Source of the DNA: Tethya wilhelma
Taxonomy: Eukaryota > Porifera > Demospongiae > Tethyida > Tethyidae
Direction of reading: 5' to 3'
NCBI GenBank assembly: GCA_964030475.1
Contig: CAXIPT010000023.1
Span: 143,138-207,137 of the forward strand
DNA: 64,000 bases
Made by a program: the position numbers and the translations under genes. Shown here piece by piece: positions 33,998 through 45,052 of the stretch; the first letter of the stretch is position 1; the number at the start of each line of letters is the position of its first letter. A model generated the notes under the pieces. The model did not search any database. It was not told the DNA's origin and saw nothing but the letters and a program-made list of their open reading frames with translations.

Positions 33998-34777
33998 TTA
34001 ATACGTTGAGAGGGCTAAGGGAAGATTTTGATCGTGAAGAAATGATGTTGAGGTGGAAGTTTTTACCAAGAAATGTCGAAAGGTTATACAATCAAATCAG
34101 TATCAGACAACTTTTAATTGTATCATTTTTCTACTGCAAGGACAAGGGAAGAGTGCAGCCTATTGAAGTCAGTGAACCATAGGAACCTGGTTAGTGTTGC
34201 AATTAACTATTATACAGAATCATGCATGAATATATCACTATGGTATGACATTCACTACACTTATAACAATTATACCTTATACATGTACACTTAGGATGTT
34301 GGTTTGGAGAGATAGGAGATAAAATTCAAGGTGTTTTTATCCCTGGGAAGCTTCATCAGTGTGACTTGGCTACAGCAGATGCTTGTAATTCTCCAGAATC
34401 ATTGAGTCAATGCCTCACAGAATTACTGTTTAGTAAACAGGAAATGGCAACAGGCTGGGCCACTAAACCCCGAAAAGATGGGATAAAACTTTTGGACACA
34501 AAACGCCTTCATGCAATCAGAGGTAATGCAACATTATAGTTAAAGTTTTGCAGGACAGTTCATACTACTGTTATTTGACATACACACTTTAGTTCATGTT
34601 AATAAAAGTTTCTCAAATGGTGAGTTGTACAGTCCAAGTGAAAGCAAACGCTGGAAGGACCTGAAGATGGACAAAATCAACGTCTGTTGCAGAGAGCACT
34701 GAGCTGCTGCTAATGCTATCAAGACTGAAGAGAAAGAGCTTCAGTGACATACTATCAGTGTAAACATGACATGAGTA

Positions 34778-35878
34778 TTCCCAGTACGGTAGTACTGGGT
34801 ACATAGGAATGGCACTGATGTCCCAATAGCGCAATACAAATATTCACGCGAATAACTCTGCAAAAACTGAGTGCTTGGCACTAAAAAGCTTCTTAAGCTA
34901 CTATTTAGCTTTTTCTCTTTCTAATGAGCCCAAAAACATGGCCTATAAAGTACCAAACTAAAGTATGCCAAACCTCCAATTTTCTCCTTCTGATTCTTCT
35001 TCTTCTTCTTCTATCTTGGCTCAACTTTTCTCACATACCGATCACTTTCAGAAGCTGATTCTTGAACGAATAGACTTGGTATCTTTGTCTTCACGTGCTT
35101 TTTCAATTGGTTATTCGCCTCTCTAGCTGAGTCTCTAGATACAAGACGAAAAGCGTCTTCTCCATATGGCAGCCATTCATTTCTATACTCATTAATAATT
35201 CATTAGCTACTTTGGAAATCAAGTTGACGACCCTTTCCAGTTAGACAAGTGTGCATTATTTGGAATCCAAATATTTGCTGCTCTGATTCGCTGTCTCCCT
35301 GTTTTACCTGAAGATTTCTGGTTGTGCTGAAGTCTCTGTAAGCACTTACTGGTACCTTGCAGTCTTAAATATTTAGGGGGTGAATAGACTACTTTGTTAC
35401 ATAGTTGTCATTGTAAGAAGATGAGCAAAGCAAGTAAACTTGTCACAGTAAGATACAGCTCTAGCCTCCTGAGATGCTTCACTTTACAGATAGCAAAGAT
35501 TATAGCATAAGCTATAATATCCATGCTGATAGAGTGTACAAGTAACTACCATATACACACAAACTCAACTGTGATGTAGAATTATGAAAAAATGAGAACA
35601 AACAAGTGAAAAAAACATTGGAAATGTAACGAGACATAGGAATGGCCAAATCGTAAAAAAGAAAGCAAACAAGATTGAATGGCTGTTTGAGTGTGTAAAG
35701 ATTTATTCCTATGGGCAAAATGAGGGACTCAACATGGAAAGAGAGTCATGGTACTACAAGTAGCCCATACAGGAAGAATTCTGCACACACTCAAACAGCC
35801 ATTCAATCTTGTTTGCTTTCTTTTTTACAATTTGGCCATTCCTATGTCTCGTTACATTTCCAATGTTTTTTTCACTTG
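34778..35878 (+). mobile_element. CE composite element, copy d (complete, empty site known)
   Basis: Left end TTCCCAGTACGGTAGTACTG (a hairpin tip), body ~800 bp, then a fold-back (about 35618-35860) and terminal TTTCACTTG. TA flanks both ends (34776-34777, 35879-35880). The paralogous sequence at 40272-40290 lacks the element. No ORF spans the body. Confidence 0.9.
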
Positions 35879-35944
35879 TACACAAATATGGTTACATGCT
35901 CACACATTCCCAATACCCTGTACATGTATAACAGCATGGTTGTA

Positions 35945-36728
35945 TTCCCAGTACGGTAGTACTGGGTACATAGGAATGGCACGGATGGCCCATTAGCGCA
36001 ATACAAATATTCACGCTAATAACTTTGCAAAAACTGAGCACTTGGCACTAAAAGGCTTCATAAGCTACTATTTAGCCTTTTCTCTTTCTATTGAGCCTAA
36101 AAACATAGCCTAAAACCATCTAACAAACTAAAGTATGCCAAACCTACAATTTTCTCCATCTTCTTTTTCTTCTTCTTCTATCTTGGAACGACTTTTCTCG
36201 AAGACCACTCACTTTCAGAAGCTGATTCTTGAACGAATAAACTTGGTTTCTTTGTCTTCACGTGCTTTTTGTATCGGTTATTCGTCTCTCTAGCTTAGTC
36301 GCTACATACAAGACAAAAAGCATCTTCTCCGTATGGCAGCCATTCATTTCAATACTCATTAATAATTCATTAGCTACCTTGGAAATCAACTTGACGACCC
36401 TTTTCCAGTTAGACAAGTGTGCGTTATTTGGAGTCCGAATATTCGCCCTGCCTGTTTTACCTGAAGATTTCTGGTTGTGCTGAAGTCTCTGTAACCAGTT
36501 ACCGGTACCTTTCAGTCTTCAATAATAGAAGGTGAATAGACTACTTCGTTACATAGTTGTCATTATAAGAAGATGAGCAAAGCAGGTAAATAAAGTTTTG
36601 TAAGATACAGCTCCAGCTCCTGAGATGCTTCACCATGATGTTATACTGATAGCATAGATTATAACATAAGCTATAATATCCATGCTGATAGTGTACAAGT
36701 AACTACCATATACACACAAACTCAAATG
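35945..36728 (+). mobile_element. CE composite element, copy e (fold-back end missing)
   Basis: Begins TTCCCAGTACGGTAGTACTG after TA and follows copy d to ACACAAACTCAAATG, then loses similarity before the fold-back. It sits 66 bp from copy d in the 3' flank of BEN copy 1. Confidence 0.85.
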
Positions 36729-36962
36729 AAATTAACTCTACCCCCAAACACATCACGTGCTCACCGCACGGGACTATCAGGCTGCTTTCCTGAAAGGGAT
36801 TGCTACTTGGTAGTCGGGAGGGAAAACCACAGTCGCCGACCCAGGGGCGTCATTCTCTAACGAGATGTGGTTGCCATTTTCAGCAGTTTATAGACATTAT
36901 ATCCCACTAAAGTTTTTAATTTGGACTGGTGAATTTGCTGAGTGTTTATGAAAATGATTAGC

Positions 36963-37008
36963 ATAGGAATGGTCTCTTGCCTCCCCCGGGGGGGTGAGAG
37001 ACCATTCC
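36963..37008. repeat. Perfect-tipped palindrome
   Basis: AGGAATGGTCTC and GAGACCATTCCT enclose a C/G-rich centre (CCTCCCCCGGGGGGG). It can fold into a stem of ~20 bp and lies just left of the boundary of the BEN unit. Confidence 0.7.
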
Positions 37009-37015
37009 TCCCCGT

Positions 37016-37200
37016 GCAAAACAGTTCGTGCAAAATCGCGGTTGATAAACGCATCTCACGAATTCATACCAACTTGCGCGCAAAGTCCTAGATTATCGTG
37101 TAAATTCGTAAAAAATCGTGAAAATTCCTACGCTATTGTGGCATGCTAAATCGCGATGTTTCGTGCAATATTCGTGAAACTGTCTAAAAAAGCAGTTAGT
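37016..37200 (+). repeat. CGTG-rich arm left of the BEN gene
   Basis: Repeated TTCGTGCAA, TCGTGAAA, TTCGTAAA and TCGCG motifs. The same block ends BEN copy 0 at 25387. A comparable set of motifs in inverted orientation occurs at 44440-44579, beyond the TNP2 gene. This resembles subterminal repeats of a DNA transposon. Confidence 0.45.
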
Positions 37201-37638
37201 AATAATTAATGTATACGCTTATCTGCCAGTCTTCAATTGTAGTACTGTAGATCTGTGCAGAACCGGTTGGTGGTGACAGTGACCTCGGCCCTGGGCTCAG
37301 ACACCGTGCCATTGACTCGATACTAGCATGCCTGGCAGCCGTCAGTATTACTTGTTCGACGACCAGACTATACTATATATGTGTTTACGGTACTATTGTT
37401 TTAGTTTGAAAACTATTTGCTTTGCCATTTCTGTGCTATAGTCTTGCTTATACTGTACAGCTGTGAGGTCAGAGTCAGAGTCCAATGCAGTCTAGTCTCG
37501 GACTCCACCCATTGCATCTACCATGCAGTCTACACGTGCTCTCCACGTGTTGGACACAGATCTAGATCCACAGGTTGTGAGCCTTAGTCAGGAGTCAGCA
37601 AGCTATCTACAGCCACAGAGCTAAACCTGCAATTCCAG

Positions 37639-40246
37639 ATGGCATATGTTTCTTCAAAGCCCACAAAGCGGCAGAAAAAGAAGCAAGAAGGAAACATCCT
37701 TGCTGGTCAGTAAATGACAATATATAGCACCATGGTTTATGAGCTACATAAAATTAATTTTGTTTGTTCAGATCGCTACTATCTTGTGGAATGGGAGGAT
37801 GATGACTCCCATTCTATTGTTGCAAACAAACAAGTGGTTCATGACAATCCCTGTTCATTGCAACGTGGAGAAAAAGTTTTTGTTCGACTGCAAGGAACCT
37901 TACATAAGGCTGTTATAGTCGTTTGTGGTATGTGCAATCATAGTCTTCCTGTAAAACAAGTCAACGATACAGTAACTTGATTCACTCAGGAACTAAATTT
38001 GAAGTAGAAAACGCTCAGAGACAATATGATTCTGACTCAGGTATGTACTTAGTTTTTGGTGTCTAGTACTGTGATATCAGGAAAAAATATTACTATATAT
38101 AGATGATGCTGAACCCTTGACACCTTCTATTGAGAAGCAGAAGACACTATCAGGTGTGTTTGCTGCCTGTACAACTTAATCATTGAAAAATCAATAATAA
38201 TTTACATATAGATTATGGTGAACTGTGCACGCCCAATAGGAAGCGTAAAACAGGTATGTGTGTAGCCTACAGGACTTGTACTTCAAAAAATGTTTACTAT
38301 TCACTCTGAAGATGACAATGATGAACTGGTACACACCAAGAAGCAGAAGACAGGTACAATGTATACAGTTCAAGGCATGTTCTCAATGCTTAAAGTGTGT
38401 CACTTATTATTAGGTGAAAACACTAAGTCAACTCCATCAAGGAAAAAGAAGGAAACAAAAAGCCCAAAGAAAAAAACATGTAAGAATTTTAGTAGTGAGA
38501 TGTGACATGTTTTATGTTGCGTTATTATATAGCCACCAAGTCCAGCTCCTCAGTGGTGAAGAAGAAAACCTTTGCTTCTCCTGAGGCAAAGGTTAGATAA
38601 ACAATTAAATAGCATGTCAGATTGTGGTTTACTGATACAACCAGATGTGCATAGGTGTGGTTTGTAAAACTTTGTATATCTTGTTGAACATCACAATAGT
38701 ATTTACTATTCACTGTAGGCTGCTCACCAAGAAGCTCTAAATAAACAAAATCTAACTGAATTGAGCAAGAAGAAGAATACTTTGCAAAGCTCCAAAGAAA
38801 TTCTTGAGATAGCAACTGATAAGCCACAACTTCCACAAGTGGATATGGACACTCAGTCTACGTCTAAGGTTGATAATCAATACTGGTGGTATTTACTTAA
38901 TACAAGTTATGCGTATTATAATAATGCAGGATACCCAACCACACACAAAACAAGCACTACCAGTAGATGATTTAATATTATACCCTCCAGTGGGACGGCA
39001 ATTTTCACCACCACAACTTCCACAAGTGGATATGGACACTCAGTCTATGTCTAAGGTTGATAAACAATACTGGTGGTATTTACGTAATACAAGTTATGTG
39101 CGTATTATAATAATGCAGGATACCCAACCACACACAAAACAAGTTAACCCAGCACTACCAATAGATGATTCGTATCCTCCAGTGGGGGGGCTAGGTTCAC
39201 CACCACTTCCTCAACCACCACTCCGTAAATCTTTTTCAGACCCTCAACCACTTCAATACCCTCGAAGAGAATACAACTTTAACCCTGTGCCCTTTCCTTC
39301 ATACCATGACCATGGTTATGGTATGCTGGGCAACATTGAGAGGTCTCCCACACCCTTTTCAGACTCTTCATCAAGATATTCTGGCTATAGAGTGGAGGTA
39401 TGTTGTATAAAATTATACAATCATGCAAGTTTCAATGACTATACTATGCATGATTTACAGTCTCCTGAAGTAGTTGTTAATACGTTGAGAGGGCTAAGGG
39501 AAGATTTTGACCGTTTAAGAAATGATGTTGAAATGTTGAAAGTGGAAGTTTTAACCAAGAAACATCGAAAGGTTATACAATCAAATCAGTAGCAGATAGC
39601 TTTTAATTGTATCATTTTTCTACTGCAGGGATCCAAAGACAAGGGAAGAGTGCAGCCTATTGAAGTCAGTAAACCACAGAAACCTGGTTAGTGTTGCAAT
39701 TAACTATCATACAGAATCATGCATGAATGTATCACTATGGTATGACAGTCACTACACTTATAACAATTATACCTTTTACATGTACACTTAGGATGTTGGT
39801 TTGGAGAGATAGGAGATGAAATTCAAGGTGTTTTTATCCCTGGGAAGCTTCGTCAGTGTGACTTGGCTACAGCAGATGCTTGTGATTCTCCAGAATCATT
39901 GAGTCAATGCCTCACAGAATTACTGTTTAGTAAACAGGAAATGGCAACAGGCTGTGCAACTAAACCCCGAAAAGATGGGATAAAACTTTTGGACGCAGAA
40001 CGCCTTCATGCAATCAGAGGTAATGCAACATTATAGTTCAAGTTTTGCAGGACAGTTCATACTACTGTTATTTGACATACACACACTTTAGTTCATGTTA
40101 ATAAACGTTTCTCAAATGGTGAGTTGTACAGTCCAAGTGAAAGCAAACGCTGGAAGGACCTGAAGATGGACAAAATCAACGTCCGTTGCAGACAGTACAG
40201 AGCAGCTGCTAGTGCTATCAAGACTGAAGAGAAAGAGCTTCAGTGA
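37639..40246 (+). CDS. BEN-domain protein, 546 aa, 15 exons
   Basis: Exons: 37639-37705, 37772-37927, 37990-38040, 38103-38153, 38212-38253, 38312-38353, 38414-38479, 38533-38591, 38719-38868, 38930-39055, 39119-39397, 39461-39571, 39629-39686, 39792-40019, 40092-40246. All introns are short GT-AG and every phase agrees (1641 nt). The N-terminus is basic (KPTKRQKKKQ). Exon 2 encodes a small folded part with YYLVEWEDDD and RGEKVFVRLQG. Exons 4-8 are Lys/Ser-rich. Exons 9-11 hold a duplicated unit (VDMDTQS.SK-DTQPHTKQ). Exon 12 is a coiled coil (LREDFDRLRNDVEMLKVEVL). The last two encode a BEN domain with GVFIPGKLRQCDLA, SLSQCLTELLF, KLLDAERLHAIR and WKDLKMDKINVRCRQY. BEN domains bind DNA or chromatin proteins, so nuclear action is likely. 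Confidence 0.88.
38827..39200 (+). repeat. Intron-containing tandem duplication inside the BEN gene
   Basis: Two ~187-bp units start at 38827 and 39014 (CAACTTCCACAAGTGGATAT). Each contains exon sequence plus a 61-63-nt intron (GTTGATAA...AATGCAG). Both units also occur in BEN copy 1, so the duplication predates the gene duplication. Confidence 0.85.
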
Positions 40247-40511
40247 CATACTATCAGTGTAAACATGACATGAGAGTATACACAAATATGATTACATGCA
40301 CACACATTCCCAATACCCTGTACATGTATAACAGCTGCTGTATGTTGACTGTATAGTATTATACATTTATTGGAATAGGTTCTATGATTGTATTCAAGTT
40401 TAATCACCAATGATAACAAAAAGTAATCAATGATCATTGATGTTGCAATGTATAACGTATGAACATTTGTTATTGAATGATGTCAGCAATAAGTGTGCAG
40501 TACTGTAAGTG

Positions 40512-42399
40512 TTAATCTCCTAAAAACTTACAAGGAAATCTACACAAAAAATGAGAATTTTCATCTACACGGGCATTTAGACACTTCTCTTTAATACTCA
40601 ATACATCAATAACATCATGTGAATCTAGTAGACTCACTTCAAATATAGGGACGTCCCCTAATTTTGATAGTACTTGTATGTTTTGTATCAAGGCCATAGC
40701 AATAACTTTTCCATGATCACACAAAAAATAAAAGTATTGTGAAACTGAACCAAAACAGAAAGTTCCTTCTTTTTCATAAAGAACTGTATGACTATTCCTT
40801 TTTTTAACTCGGGTGTACTTAAGACAAGTAAAAACTTCGGTTTGGATTGAAAGTCGATAGAATATGTTGACCTTTCTTTCCTCTACATTACTGGTACCTG
40901 AGTGTTCACAGATATATTGGCGCACTTGAGGATGTACTTCCTGAAAATTGACTATTTCAACTTTTCCCAGAGCAAAAACTTGTTCTCTAAGTTTTAGACT
41001 TGTTGACATCGACCTATACATGAACATACAGCATGCCAAAGGCTATAAAACCTTGTTTAGCCTACAATACACAATTACCTTTTCTTTTCAAGTCCACTAG
41101 CCACATTAGTGAAAGACTGCACACTTGGTAACACTTGTTGCATAACAAAAGAAAAGGCCATCTACAGCACATAAACACACACCCACGAGGTCCCACATTA
41201 AGAGTGATTTAGCAAATCAGGACTTATTTTAAATTTACTACTTACTTGCTTTGACATATCTTTGGTGCCCCGAAAGAGTTTCTTTATTTCTTTGTTCATG
41301 TTCTCAAAATGAAAACATGAGTAACACCACAAAGGCCCCCAGTTTTCTACACATGTGGTTACATGCTTGAGAAGATGTACATTCATTGTAGTACGAGTGT
41401 CACCTATATAGTGCATCACAACAATAATATTTTAATTGTATAATTATTATACATGATAGAGAAATTGTAATCGATTACCATACAATTCCGAAAATTGCTC
41501 GTAGAACTGTTTCAAATATTGTTCAGCTTTTTTAAGGTCAGCCTTGGTAATATAGTCAGAATAGAGTATGTGCAATGCAGCAACAAACAGTGACAGGTGA
41601 CTATAGTAGCACGAAGAAAGCAAGCCACTCATGACCGGAAGAGCAAGGAATAGTATCCATGTTCGATATTCTGATGCTGTTGGAGTACATTAATTTATCT
41701 AAAATGCTAAATAGCTATTGTATACGTACCTTTCCAATGTGCTCTATCAGATATTTTCTTGGGTGTCCTTGAAATTGTGTTTGTTACTTGAATACACATT
41801 ATTCTTTTATCACAGAGGTGTAGCTGTACAAACAAACATACAATTAATGTCTAATGCACACATGATTTTAAGGGTATAATCACATTTTTGCCAATGAAGA
41901 AGTCACACTGTCTATTATTGTCTGCAAACCACAACTTTAGAAGAGTTTTGGCCACACCAAGAAAAAGACCGTGTAAATCGTCAATGATAACACCATTGAC
42001 AAGATCAAAAGGTTGGTGCAATGCCAGCACAGGTGCCCCAAATATTCCCATTACCTATTATGTACAATAGTGAATTATACATGTTACAGTGTTCTGCTAC
42101 TGCTGCTACATATTAACAGGTCACTTACAGCGTCATCAGATGACAAAGCTTCTCTTGCAGTATCTAGTATCATACCATGTGTTCGTGATTGTGCACCATC
42201 ATTGGGCCAAAAACGATGCAACGGTTTTCCTGGCAATGTGCTCCCCTTGCTTTCACAATAGAGACACGCATAGGCTCCATTGAACTGTTTCATGTTGGTG
42301 AGTAGTGCCCGAGCAGGTAGGTCAGCAGAAAGTTGAAGCAGAATTGCTCGGCACACAACTTTACCAACTGGAGTTTGCACTTGGAAGCCTAAATGTAAA

Positions 42400-42435
<36 letters not shown>

Positions 42436-43956
42436 ATGTGTGTGGCGGGGAAGAGAGCAATTAAATAAGAATTTGTTTAAAATGTACATGCCGTATACTA
42501 TGTACCTTCTTTGGAAAGACTATTGATTTCATCAACTAAAGGTCTTAAGAAGGTTGTCATCGTGGGTTTCTCTGGTGAAAACCAAAGAGCAGCTAAGATC
42601 ATATTTTTCTTGTCAAATCTATAAAAGAAAAAGTTTCTAACTTTAAACTTGACACACACACACAGGCTAGGTGTGACCACCTTAAAATCATATGACTTAA
42701 TTGTACAGTCATGGTTTATGATGGGAATAAGTGTGAGTGTTTGGCTACACGAGACCATGCAGAAACAACCAACTAAACAGGTATACAGCACTGTATATTG
42801 TTGCTATACATACCTCTCTTGTTTTGGGAGTTCGTTTATGGCCAACCAAACTGGCCAGAATTCAGATTTTGATGATCTAAACACTTGTACTCCATCACTG
42901 TTACAAATTAATGAAATATTGCCAGGCTCAGACAAAAACTTGTGGTATTTCTGATACATTTCTGCATCATATACATCTTGCATCACATCTACAAGTTGTT
43001 GTCGAGCAAAACGGACTTGAAGGGAGCTCCAAACAGCTGGATCTATGAAAAAAAATAAACATATCAAAGTTTCAGAGAGCAGTATAATCTTGAGCAATAC
43101 ACTCTTGGGTCAGCAAAAACAGCCAGCACACACACACACAACAAAAAGTAAATATTAAAATAAACACATAAAAGAGCACTCTGAGTCCTTATGCGGGGAG
43201 ATATGTAAAAATTATATAGATTACTCCAGTATAATAATTCTTCATAATTATGTACACAATAACAAACCCCCACTGTACATTTTGATACACTGTAATACCT
43301 TCCAATTTTCGCTTTAACTGAGCTTCAAGTGGAACGGAAATAAATGATCCTTTTGCACTGCCAGAACATTCTGGTTTGTTGCAAGTAGATAGATCAGTCA
43401 GAAGACAGTGGCAAGAACCACAATAGTAGTGTATACTTGAGATTAGTTCTGGAAACATACTGCTGAAGAACTGCTTCAACAAATAGGTACTCTTGGGAAG
43501 CTTTGCGGCATGTGGTGTGTGAGCCTTCAAAAGTTGGAGTAGTTCCTCGCACCCTGCTGAGCCTATATTGTGCTTTGCACAAAATTGATAAATTTGTAGA
43601 TGGCTCTCAAATACGGTCAGGGCAGTTTCAGAGTGTACAACTTCAGTCATTGATGGATGGGTGAGGGTTGTCATACAACTTGTAGTAACCTGAGCCTCAC
43701 ACTTAGAACTGGATGGACTACTGCAACTTGAAGAGTCACAAGACTCATCAGTGGTGGTGGATCTTGAAGTACTAGAGTCACATGCCAGGTCACTATCCGT
43801 TTCATCGCTATTCGCACTACTAGTGGCGGATCTTGAACTTGAAGATTCACATGTCACTTGGTCAGAGTCTTCATCGCTATCACTGAACTCGTCCATGGTT
43901 GACATTGAGTCAGATGTACAGTCAGACTCAGAGTGTTCAGAAGCTGACTCCATCAC
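40512..43956 (-). CDS. TNP2/DUF4218 CACTA-type transposase-like protein, 821 aa
   Basis: Ten exons read leftwards: 43956-43299, 43042-42814, 42618-42506, 42388-42129, 42054-41884, 41823-41730, 41676-41479, 41403-41246, 41161-41079, 41013-40512. Phases agree throughout (2466 nt). The order is an acidic Ser-rich N-terminus, a Cys motif (YYCGSCHCLL...CNKPEC), then the TNP2-like core with SDGVQVFRSSKSEFWPVWLA, ILAALWFSPEKP, LTNMKQFNGAYACLYCES and VIIDDLHGLFLGVAK. A DUF4218-like part follows (MNVHLLKHVTTCVENWGPLW, CFHFENMNKEIKKLF), then a ~168-residue C-terminal region of unknown type. No internal stop is seen. It could be an active transposase or a host-recruited gene. It converges with the BEN gene, 265 bp apart. 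Confidence 0.85.
42399..42434 (+). repeat. (GT)n microsatellite in intron
   Basis: GT run in the intron upstream of the exon starting at 42388 (minus-strand gene). Confidence 0.95.
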
Positions 43957-44284
43957 TGCATCGGCTTCAATTCACTGCATAAACTGGTGAAACTTGCTAC
44001 TATTAAAAGCCAGAGCTACCAGGATTGAGGTGTCATGTACCGCAGTCACGTGATTGGAATCCGGAAAGAGATCTAAATAATTGTAATTATTAACTCTAGG
44101 CCTTATTAATTATGTAAATCGTTTTGTGCAAAGACACCTAACTTGGCAAGTACCTGATTATGAGTAGCTTGACTGGCTAGCCTCGTCCCCAAAACTTCAA
44201 GTTGAGCAGTTGGATGTCATTGGGAAATAACTTGAGAGAGCCGCCGCTCAAGTTCTGTAGTCAGTCGCGCCACTCAGTGAGAGG

Positions 44285-44460
44285 CTACCAATCAGTGTCG
44301 GACAGCGGGTCTGGGTCACCTTCGGCTGAGAGTCCAAGATGCAAGTCCGACTTAAACAGTACTCTACTAGTTTTTAGCTTTTTACTTGCTAAGCGTTTAT
44401 ATATGCGCTGACATTCATTGTCCGAAAGCAATGTAAAGTCTACACTGCTTGCACGAATTT
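44285..44460 (-). other. Possible coding fragment
   Basis: Leftward frame with LSDNECQRIYKRLASKKLKT then VLFKSDLHLGL, ending LSDTDW and a stop. Composition looks coding, but no family is recognised and there is no clear splice site. It lies beyond the 5' end of the TNP2 gene. Confidence 0.25.
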
Positions 44461-44579
44461 TCGCGTACGAAGCATAACGAAGTTTTACGAAACCAGGCAC
44501 AATTTTTGCGCATATCCGCGCATATCTGAGTAGGAAATTTCGCAGAATTCCAAGTAAAGTCGCGGAGTTTTTTTGCACA
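44440..44579 (-). repeat. CGTG-rich arm right of the TNP2 gene
   Basis: Inverted TTCGTGCAA, TTCGTA, TTCGTTA and TGCGCA motifs, matching in kind those at 37016-37200. It ends GTTTTTTTGCACAAG beside a truncated CE copy. Confidence 0.4.
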
Positions 44580-44582
44580 AGT

Positions 44583-45052
44583 ACCATACGGAGAAGGTGC
44601 TTTTCGGCTTGTATCCAGGAACTGGATCAGAGACACTAAAAACCAATGGCACAAGCGACTGAACAGGAAGAAACCAAATTCATTCGTTCAAGAATCAGCT
44701 TCTAAAAGTGAATATACTCCGACAAAACTCGAGCCAAGATAGAAGAAGAAGAAGAAGAAGAAGAAGAAGAAGAAGAAGAAGAAGAAGAAGAAGAAGAAGA
44801 AGAAGAAGAAGAAGAAGAAGAAGAAGAAGAAGATTGAGAAAATTGGAGGCTTGACAAATTGTAGTTGGTACTTTAACGATGATTTGGGCCATGATTTTGG
44901 GCCCATTAGAAAGGGAAAGAGCTTAATAGTAGCTCAAAAAGCCTTTTAGTGCTAAGTGCTCAGTTTTTGCAGAGTTATTCGCGTGAATATTTGTATTGCA
45001 CTAATGGGCCATCTGTGCCATTCCTGTGCACCCAGTACTACCATACTGGGAA
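44583..45052 (-). mobile_element. CE composite element, copy f (hairpin half only)
   Basis: Reverse orientation from CCATACGGAGAAGG to the hairpin tip CCCAGTACTACCATACTGGG and AA. The short CTT tract of other copies is expanded here to an (AAG)n run at 44742-44836. Confidence 0.8.
44742..44836 (+). repeat. (AAG)n microsatellite within CE copy f
   Basis: About 31 AAG units. Minus-strand frames through it give poly-Phe or poly-Leu and are artefacts. Confidence 0.95.

Larger units (their letters stand above)
30022..34747 (+). pseudogene. BEN-domain gene, copy 1, with three insertions
   Basis: Parallels 37885-40246 exon by exon but lacks exons 1 and most of 2. Insertions: a 1062-bp TGTGACC-type MITE (30289-31350) between exons 4 and 5, ~790 bp (about 32045-32830) within the tandem-repeat exons, and a 622-bp TTAA MITE (33376-33997) inside the coiled-coil exon. 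A TGA at 34700-34702 replaces an Arg codon in the BEN domain, and the GTTGAT donor of the first repeat is mutated. The copy is inactive. Its 3' flank still matches the flank of the intact gene to about 35935, interrupted by CE copies. Confidence 0.8.
37016..44579. mobile_element. Possible BEN + TNP2 transposon unit (hypothesis)
   Basis: Two intact genes lie tail-to-tail (BEN 37639-40246, TNP2/DUF4218 43956-40512), flanked by motif-similar inverted arms. The near-terminal sequences are GTGCAAAACAG on the left and, inverted, GTGCAAAAAAAC on the right. The left boundary is shared with an independent partial copy (25388). No clean TIR or target duplication is visible, so this remains a hypothesis. 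Confidence 0.35.

Noticed and set aside
35711..35996. Open frames across fold-backs (also 24129, 46541, 52411, 63381)
   Set aside because: Palindromic non-coding DNA gives similar peptides on both strands in every CE copy.
38870..39130. YWWYL...YYNNAGY peptide as part of the BEN protein
   Set aside because: It falls within two short GT-AG introns; removing them restores a continuous frame.
44688..44906. Poly-Phe or poly-Leu protein on the minus strand
   Set aside because: Product of the (AAG)n microsatellite in CE copy f.
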